Part shown: positions 1 to 6,052 of the stretch, one piece after another
Position numbering within the stretch: the stretch's first letter is position 1
Layout of the letters: each line of letters starts with the position of its first letter
Source: Candidatus Kuenenbacteria bacterium CG_4_8_14_3_um_filter_39_15
GTDB taxonomy: Bacteria > Patescibacteriota > Patescibacteriia > UBA2196 > GWA2-42-15
NCBI GenBank assembly: GCA_002782365.1
Contig: PFHP01000036.1
Span: 1 to 6,682, forward strand
Length of the DNA: 6,682 nt
Reading direction: 5' to 3'
Program-made: the position numbers and the translations under genes
The notes under the pieces: generated by a model
Seen by the model: only the letters and a program-made list of their open reading frames with translations
Told to the model about the DNA's origin: nothing
Database searches by the model: none

Positions 1-2
1 CA

Positions 3-332
3 ATTACCTACAATGGGGAATTTAAGATAGAGGCTGTTAGAAAGTATTACCATGAGGGATATGGCCCCAGTATGATTTTCCAAGAAGCGGGATTTGATTT
101 AACGTTGATTGGCAAAGGTAGAGTCAAAGATTGTTTGAAAGATTGGAGGCGCATATACAATCATAAAGGCGAGATAGAATTAACCAAAGAGAATAGGGGA
201 GGTCAAGGAGGACGATCTCAAACCAAATACAAAGATGATAAAGAAAAGATAGCCTATCTAGAAACCAAGATAGCTTATCTGGAGGAAGAAAACCATTTTT
301 TAAAAAAAATGAAAAAATTAGAAAAGCCATAA
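3..332 (+). CDS. IS3-family transposase OrfA, 5' partial
   Basis: OrfA of IS3-type elements recognises the terminal inverted repeats and modulates the OrfAB transposase. The frame is open to the left edge, so the ATG at 72 is internal. The upstream residues ITYNGEFKIEAVRKYYHEGY are the usual N-terminal 'EFK-EAV' opening of these proteins, so only a few residues are probably missing. A helix-turn-helix region follows (GPSMIFQEAGF through CLKDWRRIY). Next comes a basic, glycine-rich linker (GGQGGRSQTK), then a leucine-zipper-like coiled coil with the near-repeat KIAYLETKIAYLEEENHFLKK. At least 109 residues are visible. The stop at 330-332 lies just past the slippery A-run that would lead into orfB. 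The family assignment is firm; the exact subgroup (IS150-like) is less so. Confidence 0.85.
   Translation: MTYNGEFKIEAVRKYYHEGYGPSMIFQEAGFDLTLIGKGRVKDCLKDWRRIYNHKGEIELTKENRGGQGGRSQTKYKDDKEKIAYLETKIAYLEEENHFLKKMKKLEKP
302..308 (+). other. Programmed -1 frameshift site (A AAA AAA) joining orfA to orfB
   Basis: Eight A's occupy 302-309. In the orfA frame, 303-305 and 306-308 are both AAA, preceded by A at 302, giving the X XXY YYZ heptamer A AAA AAA. A one-base backward slip enters the frame that is open from 242 to 691 and encodes OrfB. IS150 and relatives make their OrfAB transposase by -1 slippage on an A-rich heptamer. A second run of six A's at 312-317 is preceded by G and fits less well. 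No obvious stimulatory hairpin was found downstream. Confidence 0.7.
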
Positions 333-691
333 GCAGAAGATATCAAGTAATCAAGAACGTACGTGACAGCAATCAAATATTCAAGATTAACTGTTTGTGT
401 CAAATAGCCGGAGTCTCAACCAGCGGCTACTACAAATGGCTGGCAAGGGATAAAAACAAAGATGAGGATGATTGCTTGATAATTAAAGAGATATTTGATA
501 AAGGCAAAGGCAAATTAGGCTGGCGGTCAATAAAAATGAGGCTGGAATCAGATTATGATCTGGTTATGAATCATAAAAAGATTAAAAGGATTATGAGAGA
601 AAACCGTCTAATCACTAAAATTAGAAGAAAAAATCCATACAAAATGATCATGAAAAAACAAAAGAACATCGTACTTTTAACAATATCCTAG
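308..691 (+). pseudogene. IS3-family transposase OrfB, N-terminal part (frame-disrupted)
   Basis: Read from the slippery site, the frame gives the normal start of an IS3-family OrfB: EKIRKAISRRYQVI, then IAGVSTSGYYKWLARDK (the second helix-turn-helix region), then KGKLGWRSIKMRLES and NHKKIKRIMRENRLITKIRRKNPYK. The last two correspond to the 'G-R-I---L' and 'v-rlMre-gL' blocks before the integrase core. There is no good ATG; the first TTG is at 395, so translation most likely depends on frameshifting from orfA. After KMIMKKQK the frame runs into nonsense and stops at 689-691. The protein continues in the next frame as KEHRTFNNIL. The break lies in the six A's at 653-658: one more A would restore a single reading frame. 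Either a one-base deletion or a sequencing error could explain it. Confidence 0.8.
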
Positions 692-1206
692 ACAGGAATT
701 TTAAACAGAATATACCTAGAAAAGTATTATGTACTGATATCACATATCTCTACTATGGACATAGTAGAAAAGCCTATCTGCAGGTAATTAAGGATATTGC
801 CACCAAAGAGATTGTTGGTTGGGAATTATCTAACAATTTATCCATGCCTTTTGTATTAGAATCAGTTGAGACATTAAAGGGTATTAAAACATTAACCAAT
901 AAATCAATCATCCATTCTGACCAAGGATTTCACTACACCAATCCTGAATATATCCAGAAAGTTAAGAGATTGAATTTGGTTCAATCAATGTCCAGAAAAG
1001 GCAACTGTATAGACAATTCGCCAATGGAAACATTTTTTGGGCATTTAAAAGATGATGTTGATTACAAGCAAGCAAAGACTTTTGAGGAATTAAATGATAT
1101 GATAAATACATACATGAATTACTACAACAATGAAAGGTATCAATGGGACATAAAAAAGATGACCCCTGTACAATACAGAGATCATCTCTTGAACCAAAAT
1201 ACTTAA
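655..1206 (+). pseudogene. IS3-family transposase OrfB, catalytic part (frame-disrupted)
   Basis: This is the DDE/RNase H-fold integrase core that cuts and joins DNA during transposition. The frame is open from 625. The homologous protein resumes at KEHRTFNN, about 60 codons before the first ATG (844), so that ATG is not a natural start. The first catalytic Asp lies in CTDITYLYYG and the second in IIHSDQGFHYT. The Glu lies in NSPMETFFGHLK, with 35 residues between the second Asp and the Glu, the D(35)E spacing of the IS3 family. The Lys seven residues after the Glu is also present. The C-terminal YMNYYNNERYQWDIKKMTP block matches the family's 'YN-R-h--L---tP' ending. All catalytic residues are intact, so the damage is confined to the upstream frame break. 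That suggests a recent lesion, or a sequence artefact. Confidence 0.85.
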
Positions 1207-1219
1207 ATGGTTTTAAAGT

Positions 1220-1258
1220 CTACTAAATGGGGTCCACTTCAAAGTTGGGGGGTTTTCA
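1220..1258 (+). repeat. Right terminal inverted repeat of the insertion sequence
   Basis: The non-coding tail after the orfB stop contains TACTAAATGGGGTCCACTTC, then AAAGTTGGGGGGTTTTCA ending at 1258. Read inward on the opposite strand it starts with TG, followed by a C-run and AAGTGGACCCC. This is the expected character of an IS3-family end. The matching left repeat is not in the window, so the inner limit of the repeat is a guess. Confidence 0.6.
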
Positions 1259-1289
1259 AATTAAAAAGCGGTAATAAAATTAGAAAGAA

Positions 1290-3527
1290 TTAAAAGCGAT
1301 GATGAGCTTGGTTGGGTCGGCGGTTATGACTAGGTTTGTCAGTATCGCGGCGAAAGTGACTGGCTCCTCTGCTGGGCGCTGGGGCGCTAAAGCGCGAAAA
1401 ATCAAAATCAGTTTGTTTCAGGGATAAATTAACACGCCCCTGGTCATCAATGTCGACTACTTTAACCGGCAGTTCATCGCCGGTGTGAACGATGTCTTCA
1501 GGAGTATTGACGTGGAAAGGAGCGATTTCAGAAATATGGATGAGGCCTTCTTGCTTGGGCAGAAATTCTACCATGGCGCCAAAGTCAAACAGGCGGGTGA
1601 CTTTGCCATGGTAAATTTTGCCGACTTCAGCTTCTTCGGTCAGCAGTTCAATCCATTCTTTGGCCTTAACGGCTCCTTCAGCGGAGGTGGAAGTGATAAA
1701 GACTGAGCCGTCATCTTCAATATCAATGCTGACGCCAGTTTCATTAATAATTTTGTTAATCATTTTGCCGCCCGGGCCGATAACATCGCGGATTTTTTCC
1801 GGGTTGATATGCAGAGTGGTAATTCTGGGCGCGTAAGGCGAAAGTTCTTGACGCGGCTCGGCAATGGCTTTGGCCATCACCCCCAGAATTTCTAAACGGG
1901 CGCGTTTGGCTTGAACAAAAGTGTCTTTAACCATATCATCTGTCAGGCCATTAATTTTAGTGTCCATCTGAATGGCTGTAATGCCATCGCTTGTGCCGGC
2001 GATTTTAAAATCCATATCGCCGGAGTGGTCTTCCAGGCCTTGGATATCAGTTAAAATTTTGTATTTTTTTTCATCATTTGGGTCAACAATCAGGCCCATG
2101 GCAATGCCGGCAACCGGTTTTTTAAGCGGCACGCCAGCATCCATTAGGGAGAGAGTTGAACCGCAAACCGATGCTTGGGACGAAGAGCCGTTGGAGGAAA
2201 GCACTTCGGAGACGACACGGATGGTATAAGGAAAAGTTTCTTTGTCTGGAATCATAGGCAGGAGCGCTTTTTCAGCCAGAGCGCCATGGCCGATATCGCG
2301 CCTGCTGGGGCCTCTTAAAGGCGCGACTTCTCCCACTGAAAATGGCGGAAAGTTGTAATGGTGCATATAGCGCTTTTTGCCAGATTCCTCCATAGTGTCA
2401 AGTGTTTGCTCGTCACCGGGAGCGCCCAAAGTAACAACTGAAAGAACTTGCGTTTCACCGCGTTCAAAAAGACCGGAGCCATGGGTGCGCGGCAGGACTC
2501 CGACTGCGGCCGAGAGCTGCCTGATTTCATTTAATTGGCGGCCGTCAGGACGTTTTTCTTGTTCTAAAATCAGGGCATGCATTTTTTTATCAATGTATTC
2601 GTCAACCAAAGTGACGCCAATCTTACGCTCATCTTTACTGATTTCATTGTCGGCCTTGAGGAGAATGTCAAGTTCGTTTTTAGCAGTTTCAATATTATTC
2701 TTCAATTCCTCTTTAGTCTGATAACTAAAAATTGAATCAATTCTTTCAGCTGTCATAAAAGCGTTGACTTTGTCATGAATTTTTTTCTGGCTGGCAAGTT
2801 CTTCAGTTGAGAGCTCTTGCTGAATATTAATTTTTTTCTGACCGACTTGGCCAGTGATTTCTTCAATTAATTTAATTATTTTACTACTATGTTTTTGGGC
2901 AAATTTAATGGCTGCTAAAATATCATCCTCTTTGGCTTCATTGGCGCTGGCTTCAATCATCACAATTTTTTCAACATTAGCAGCGACAAAAAGATCAAGA
3001 TCGCTTTTTTGTCTGGCTTCGTATGAGGGATTTAAAACCAGCTCGTTGTTAATTCTGCCAACTCTAACTGCGGCAATCGGACCTAGCCAAGGGATGTTGG
3101 AAATAGACAGGGCGCAAGAGGCGGCAATCAGGCCCAGCACGTCAGCATCATTTTCATTATCAAAAGAAAGGACGGTCACAATAATCTGCACGTCATTTTT
3201 AATGGTTTGGGGAAAAAGCGGGCGGATGGAGCGGTCAATAACGCGGCCGGAAATAACTGCTTCATCGCTGGCTCTGCCTTCTCGCTTGATAAATCTAGAG
3301 CCTTTGATTTTGCCGGCGGCATAGAGTTTTTCGTCAAAATCTACCATTAAGGGGAAGTAGTTAAGGCCTTCGCGGATGTTGGGGCTAAGAACGACTGTAG
3401 AGAGGACAACGGTGCCGCCGTATTGGACGGTGCAAGCGCCATTAGCCTGAGCGGCAAATTTGCCGCTAGTGATAGTGAGAGTTTTCCCGCCAATTTGAGT
3501 GGAAAACTCACGGACATTTTTTTCCAT
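1290..3527 (-). CDS. pnp: Polynucleotide phosphorylase (PNPase)
   Basis: PNPase is a homotrimeric 3'-5' exoribonuclease that uses phosphate to shorten RNA to nucleoside diphosphates, and it can also add 3' tails. Domains in order: first RNase PH core (about 12-145, with FIKREGR at 79-85), an alpha-helical linker domain (about 240-325), second RNase PH core (about 328-550), KH domain (about 567-615, GPGG at 584-587), S1 domain (about 634-705), and a basic tail (708-745) rich in Arg and His. In the second core, LFERGETQ, the phosphate-binding NGSSSQASVCG (446-456) and Asp500/Asp506 in EDHSGDMDFK match the catalytic set of E. coli PNPase. At 745 residues it is slightly longer than E. coli's 711. 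The start is the ATG giving MEKNVREFSTQIGGK, the normal PNPase opening; no Shine-Dalgarno precedes it. It lies 89 bp downstream of rpsO, the conserved operon order. The insertion sequence ends about 31 bp after its stop. Confidence 0.97.
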   Translation of the reverse strand: MEKNVREFSTQIGGKTLTITSGKFAAQANGACTVQYGGTVVLSTVVLSPNIREGLNYFPLMVDFDEKLYAAGKIKGSRFIKREGRASDEAVISGRVIDRSIRPLFPQTIKNDVQIIVTVLSFDNENDADVLGLIAASCALSISNIPWLGPIAAVRVGRINNELVLNPSYEARQKSDLDLFVAANVEKIVMIEASANEAKEDDILAAIKFAQKHSSKIIKLIEEITGQVGQKKINIQQELSTEELASQKKIHDKVNAFMTAERIDSIFSYQTKEELKNNIETAKNELDILLKADNEISKDERKIGVTLVDEYIDKKMHALILEQEKRPDGRQLNEIRQLSAAVGVLPRTHGSGLFERGETQVLSVVTLGAPGDEQTLDTMEESGKKRYMHHYNFPPFSVGEVAPLRGPSRRDIGHGALAEKALLPMIPDKETFPYTIRVVSEVLSSNGSSSQASVCGSTLSLMDAGVPLKKPVAGIAMGLIVDPNDEKKYKILTDIQGLEDHSGDMDFKIAGTSDGITAIQMDTKINGLTDDMVKDTFVQAKRARLEILGVMAKAIAEPRQELSPYAPRITTLHINPEKIRDVIGPGGKMINKIINETGVSIDIEDDGSVFITSTSAEGAVKAKEWIELLTEEAEVGKIYHGKVTRLFDFGAMVEFLPKQEGLIHISEIAPFHVNTPEDIVHTGDELPVKVVDIDDQGRVNLSLKQTDFDFSRFSAPAPSRGASHFRRDTDKPSHNRRPNQAHHRF

Positions 3528-3534
3528 AGAGAGT

Positions 3535-3549
3535 GTGGTTTTTAACCAC
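3535..3549 (-). promoter_or_regulatory. Alternative hairpin just upstream of the pnp start
   Basis: GTGGTT (3535-3540) and AACCAC (3544-3549) form a 6-bp stem with a 3-base loop, ending 7 bases before the pnp ATG. It reuses bases 3546-3549 of the larger 3546-3587 hairpin, so the two folds exclude each other. The short fold covers the site where a ribosome would normally bind. Regulatory meaning is inferred. Confidence 0.4.
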
Positions 3550-3587
3550 CAAACTGCAAGCTTTAAATAAGCCTGAGTGTTTGGTGG
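3546..3587 (-). promoter_or_regulatory. Stem-loop between rpsO and pnp (candidate PNPase leader or processing hairpin)
   Basis: A perfect 9-bp inverted repeat, CCACCAAAC (3546-3554) with GTTTGGTGG (3579-3587), encloses a second stem at 3557-3563 with 3569-3575. In the second stem one pair (3559/3573) is a G-U wobble in - strand RNA but a mismatch in + strand RNA, so the structure favours the pnp transcript. No U-run follows the 3' arm, so it does not look like an intrinsic terminator for rpsO. In E. coli the rpsO-pnp interval carries an RNase III-cleaved hairpin through which PNPase represses its own mRNA. A similar role here is inference from position and shape. Confidence 0.6.
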
Positions 3588-3616
3588 CCAAAATAGTTAA
3601 TTAATAATATTTAAAA

Positions 3617-3997
3617 TTATTTATCGCTGGGCTTATCAGTAGATTTTTTTTCTTCAACGTTGATTTCCTCGTCAATCAGTTCCTTTTCAACCGCTTCTTC
3701 TTTTTTATCTGTTAGTCCTGGGATTTCAATTTTTTTCTTAAGTTTGAGTTTTTCCACTAATTTCTCGTATTCTTTTTCTTCCGTTTTAGCTAAATATTGC
3801 AAAAGTTTGCGTCTTTGGTTGACTTTTCTAAATAAGCCGCGTCTAGAAGAAAAGTCTTTTTTATGGCTTTTTAGGTGCTCGCTCAATTCTTTGATTTCTT
3901 CAGTTAAAATTGCGACTTGGACTTGGGGTGAGCCAGTGTCATCATTATGAGTTTTAAATTTTTTAATAATGCCTGCTTTTTTCTTTGGGTCTAGCAT
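3617..3997 (-). CDS. rpsO: 30S ribosomal protein S15, with C-terminal extension
   Basis: S15 is a primary binder of 16S rRNA in the central domain and forms a bridge to the large subunit. The core (1-87) carries the family blocks HNDDTGSPQVQVAILT (17-32), LSEHLKSHKKDFSSRRGL (38-55) and QRRKLLQYL (61-69). The frame is open further upstream to an ATG at 4129, but those 44 residues are hydrophobic and unrelated to S15. MLDPKKKAGIIKKFK is the family's normal N-terminus, so the start at 3997 is chosen, giving 126 residues. E. coli S15 has 89. The extra 39 residues (88-126) are mostly Lys and Glu, including EEAVEKELIDEEINVEEKK, and look disordered. There is no clear Shine-Dalgarno. It is the first gene of an operon with pnp. 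Confidence 0.95.
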   Translation of the reverse strand: MLDPKKKAGIIKKFKTHNDDTGSPQVQVAILTEEIKELSEHLKSHKKDFSSRRGLFRKVNQRRKLLQYLAKTEEKEYEKLVEKLKLKKKIEIPGLTDKKEEAVEKELIDEEINVEEKKSTDKPSDK

Positions 3998-4010
3998 ATT
4001 TGTTTGCCGG

Positions 4011-4058
4011 CACGTTATACCTAGTTTTACCGTTATAGGAAGAACCAAGAGTAACGTG
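4011..4058 (-). promoter_or_regulatory. Stem-loop in the rpsO leader (candidate S15 autoregulatory element)
   Basis: CACGTTA (4011-4017) and TAACGTG (4052-4058) form a perfect 7-bp outer stem. Inside, 4020-4026 pairs with 4043-4049 over 7 bp after a 2x2 internal loop, and a short UUCC/GG-AA pairing caps it. Two inner pairs (4021/4048 and 4023/4046) are G-U in - strand RNA and mismatches on the + strand, so the fold belongs to the rpsO mRNA. One wobble, G4046-U4023, is followed by G4045-C4024. That is the G-U/G-C step by which S15 recognises 16S rRNA and several known rpsO leaders. The 3' arm ends 13 bases before the start codon, where binding could block initiation. Confidence 0.5.
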
Positions 4059-4165
4059 TTAATTGATAATGAATAACAAATCGTATTATTTATTAATAAG
4101 AATGTTAGCACAGCAGAGGAAAAAATCAAGTTAATAAAGAGTTGCTATGTCGTTTTTGGCTAATA

Positions 4166-4190
4166 TTGGCAAAATATATTTATTTGCCAA
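4166..4190. promoter_or_regulatory. Perfect 8-bp dyad, candidate operator
   Basis: TTGGCAAA (4166-4173) and TTTGCCAA (4183-4190) are perfect inverted arms around a 9-base AT spacer. A further TTGGC lies in direct orientation at 4156-4160. The repeat sits in the middle of the divergent rpsO/rny intergenic region. It is followed by A's and not T's on the + strand, and preceded by T's on the - strand, so it is not a terminator in either direction. The right arm overlaps a possible -35 box. Binding by a dimeric regulator is inferred; no regulator gene is visible here. Confidence 0.45.
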
Positions 4191-4212
4191 AAAAAATAAT
4201 ATATGATAATAT
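4184..4212 (+). promoter_or_regulatory. Possible promoter for rny
   Basis: TTGCCA (4184-4189, five of six to TTGACA) is separated by 17 bases from TAATAT (4207-4212), which has TG one base upstream (4204-4205) as in extended -10 promoters. This would give a leader of roughly 245 bases before rny. AT-rich DNA throws up such matches often, so confidence is low. Confidence 0.35.
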
Positions 4213-4398
4213 GTATTTAATAAAAGGTTATGCTATTTTAATTAAATAATTTACGAATTTTTAATTTTTTAGAGCAGGAAAGGTATTAAGTAATTAGTAA
4301 AGTGATCAGGTGCTCGTTAATTTTTGGTTATGATGAGATTTCAAGCTGCTAATATTTCTACTAATATTCGGGTTCTTATTAGAACTACTATTTTACTC

Positions 4399-4425
4399 GT
4401 GGATAGAATTTTTTGTTTATCCACA
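4399..4425 (+). promoter_or_regulatory. Inverted repeat with perfect DnaA-box 9-mer upstream of rny
   Basis: GTGGATA (4399-4405) and TATCCAC (4418-4424) form a perfect 7-bp inverted repeat with a 12-base T-rich loop. The right arm lies within TTATCCACA (4417-4425), the consensus E. coli DnaA box. The left arm is a 7-of-9 match in the opposite orientation. A smaller inverted repeat, GTTCT-TATT-AGAAC (4372-4385), lies just upstream. No cluster of further DnaA boxes was found, so an origin is not claimed. A folded rny leader is as likely. Confidence 0.35.
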
Positions 4426-4454
4426 ACCTTCAATTTCCTGTCTTTAGAATAAAG

Positions 4455-4461
4455 AAGGAAG
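4455..4461 (+). promoter_or_regulatory. Ribosome binding site of rny
   Basis: AAGGAAG lies 4 bases before the ATG at 4466. It supports that start, and it is the only clear Shine-Dalgarno among the four complete chromosomal genes in the window. Confidence 0.6.
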
Positions 4462-4465
4462 ATCT

Positions 4466-5980
4466 ATGGAAGTCATAATATTTTTGTTTGTGCTAAGTGC
4501 CGGCATTGCCGCTGGTTACTTTTTTAGACGTACCATGGCAAGACACGACGCAGAAACCGCCGAGGCCAAAGTTGACAAGATAATTACAGAGGCTAAAGAG
4601 AGTCAAAGGGAAATTATCATCGAGGGGAAAAATAAGGCGCTTGAAATTTTGGAAAAAGCCAAGCTTGAAGAGGATAAAAGAAGGGGGGAACTGCGGGATA
4701 TCCAAAGACGGTTGGAAAAAAGAGAAAGTCTTTTTGACCAGAAACTTTTGGAATTTGAAGATAAGAGAAATAAACTTTCTGAAAAGGAGAAGAATTTGGA
4801 AGTCTTAAAAGAGGATTTGCGAACAATAAAACAGAAAGGGATGGAAAAGCTGGAGAAGATATCACAGCTCTCTCAAGCTGAAGCTAAGGAGGTATTAATA
4901 AAAAATATTGAATCAGCGGTCAAAGATGAGCTGTATCAAAGAGTGCGCAAGCTGGAAAAAGAGAATAGCGAGGAGCTTGAGGGAAAAGCCAAGCAAATTT
5001 TATCAGACGTAATTGAGCGCTGTGCTACCAGCCATAGCGCTGATACAACGACGACGACAGTCATACTGCCAAACGATGAGATGAAAGGCAGGATTATTGG
5101 CAAGGAAGGGAGAAATATTAAAACGATTGAGCAGCTGACCGGCACAGAACTCATAATTGATGAAACGCCGGGCACGATCTGGGTATCTGGCTTTAGTCCA
5201 ATTAGACGGCAGGTAGCCAGAGTTGCCCTGGAAAAACTGATGGCTGACGGCCGAATTCATCCAGGCAGGATTGAAGAGGCGATTGAGGCAGCTAAAAAAG
5301 ATTTAGCCATAGAGATTAAAAAAGCTGGCGAGGAGGCAATGTATCAGGTGGGAGTCGGTGGTTTAGATCCGAAATTGGTGCAGATTTTGGGCAGGCTTAA
5401 ATTTAGAACAAGTTATGGCCATAATGTCTTGCAGCATTCAATAGAGGTTGGGCTTTTATCAGGGTTATTAGCAGAACAGCTGGGAGCTGATGTCACCATC
5501 GCTCGCAAAGGCGGGTTGCTCCATGATATTGGCAAAGCCGTGGACCATGAAGTCAAAGGCGGTCACCCTGAAATTGGTTATGATATTATGAAAAAATTCG
5601 GTTTGCCGGATGAGATTGCCAAAATTTCACTGGAACACCATATGGATCATCCGGAAACATTAGAAGGGGTGATTGTCAAAACTGCTGATGCAATTTCTGG
5701 GGCCAGGCCGGGGGCGAGAAAAGATACTTATGAACAATATGTTCAGCGGCTTGAGGATTTGGAAGCAACGGCTAAAAATATTACCGGGGTTGAAAAGTGT
5801 TATGCCATTCAGGCCGGCCGTGAACTGCGCGTATTTGTCCAGCCGGAAACAGTGGATGATTGGAATGCCAAAAAGATTGCCAGAGAGGTGGCTAATAAGA
5901 TTGAGGAGGAATTAAAATATCCGGGTGAGATTAAAGTGACTGTGATTCGCGAGATGAGAGTGGAAGAATACGCGAGATAG
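4466..5980 (+). CDS. rny: Ribonuclease Y
   Basis: RNase Y is a membrane-anchored endoribonuclease that makes the first cuts in mRNA turnover in many bacteria lacking RNase E. The 504 residues follow the family plan. A single N-terminal membrane segment (2-20, VIIFLFVLSAGIAAGYFF) is followed by RR and a long charged coiled coil (about 28-190). A KH domain follows (about 195-260, GKEG at 212-215), then the HD hydrolase domain (about 315-410) and a C-terminal domain ending MRVEEYAR. HD metal-site residues are present: His319 in YGHNVLQHS, His353-Asp354 in LLHDIGKAVDHE, His367 in GGHPEIG, His391-His392 in EHHMDHPE, and Asp408 in TADAISGARPGAR. B. subtilis RNase Y has 520 residues. The start is supported by an AAGGAAG site and by the membrane segment beginning at once. 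It diverges from rpsO-pnp, so two mRNA decay enzymes flank one control region. Confidence 0.97.
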   Translation: MEVIIFLFVLSAGIAAGYFFRRTMARHDAETAEAKVDKIITEAKESQREIIIEGKNKALEILEKAKLEEDKRRGELRDIQRRLEKRESLFDQKLLEFEDKRNKLSEKEKNLEVLKEDLRTIKQKGMEKLEKISQLSQAEAKEVLIKNIESAVKDELYQRVRKLEKENSEELEGKAKQILSDVIERCATSHSADTTTTTVILPNDEMKGRIIGKEGRNIKTIEQLTGTELIIDETPGTIWVSGFSPIRRQVARVALEKLMADGRIHPGRIEEAIEAAKKDLAIEIKKAGEEAMYQVGVGGLDPKLVQILGRLKFRTSYGHNVLQHSIEVGLLSGLLAEQLGADVTIARKGGLLHDIGKAVDHEVKGGHPEIGYDIMKKFGLPDEIAKISLEHHMDHPETLEGVIVKTADAISGARPGARKDTYEQYVQRLEDLEATAKNITGVEKCYAIQAGRELRVFVQPETVDDWNAKKIAREVANKIEEELKYPGEIKVTVIREMRVEEYAR

Positions 5981-5981
5981 T

Positions 5982-6019
5982 TTGCTAAAAATAGCCAAAA
6001 ATGATATAAATGATATATT
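5982..6019 (+). promoter_or_regulatory. Promoter of the HU gene, tandem extended -10 boxes
   Basis: TTGCTA (5982-5987) is 17 bases from TATAAA (6005-6010), which is preceded by TG at 6002-6003, an extended -10. Nine bases on, a second TG-A-TATATT (6011-6019) has the same form. Either would start transcription about 50-60 bases before the HU ATG. The site begins directly after the rny stop, so HU can be expressed separately from rny. No terminator is visible between the two genes. Confidence 0.5.
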
Positions 6020-6052
6020 AGTAGTAGATTTTAAAGGTCAATATCTATTAAA

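Larger units (their letters stand above)
1..1258 (+). mobile_element. IS3-family insertion sequence (IS150-like), left end outside window
   Basis: The stretch has the IS3-family order: orfA with a helix-turn-helix and coiled coil, a poly-A frameshift site, then orfB with a DDE integrase domain, followed by a terminal sequence. The right end is placed at 1258 because the reverse complement of the last bases begins TGAAAACCCCCC and carries AAGTGGACC about 16 bases further in. That resembles the layout of IS3 itself, which begins with TG and has AGTGGAC at a similar distance. The left inverted repeat and any target-site duplication are outside the window, so completeness cannot be judged. orfB is frame-disrupted, so this copy is probably not autonomous. 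An end at 1236 (...GGTCCA) is a less likely alternative. Confidence 0.85.

Noticed and set aside
1485..3324. Several + strand open frames across pnp, up to 156 codons
   Set aside because: They are antisense to the fully conserved PNPase reading frame, with no family resemblance and low-complexity Ser/Ile-rich translations.
3998..4129. Longer N-terminus for S15 starting at 4129
   Set aside because: The 44 extra residues are hydrophobic, match no S15, and would cover the leader stem-loop. MLDPKKKAG is the normal family start.
4330..4452. A 40-codon + strand ORF (MMRFQAANIS...FNFLSLE) ending 13 bases before rny, like a leader peptide
   Set aside because: It has no ribosome binding site and its composition is what AT-rich DNA gives. 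It runs through both inverted repeats of the leader and resembles no family I recognise.
4140..4465. Chromosomal replication origin in the AT-rich intergenic region
   Set aside because: There is only one perfect DnaA box and one weak partner, no box cluster, and no dnaA, dnaN or similar neighbour.
4493..5260. - strand ORFs inside rny
   Set aside because: They are shadows of the RNase Y gene, without start signals or recognisable domains.
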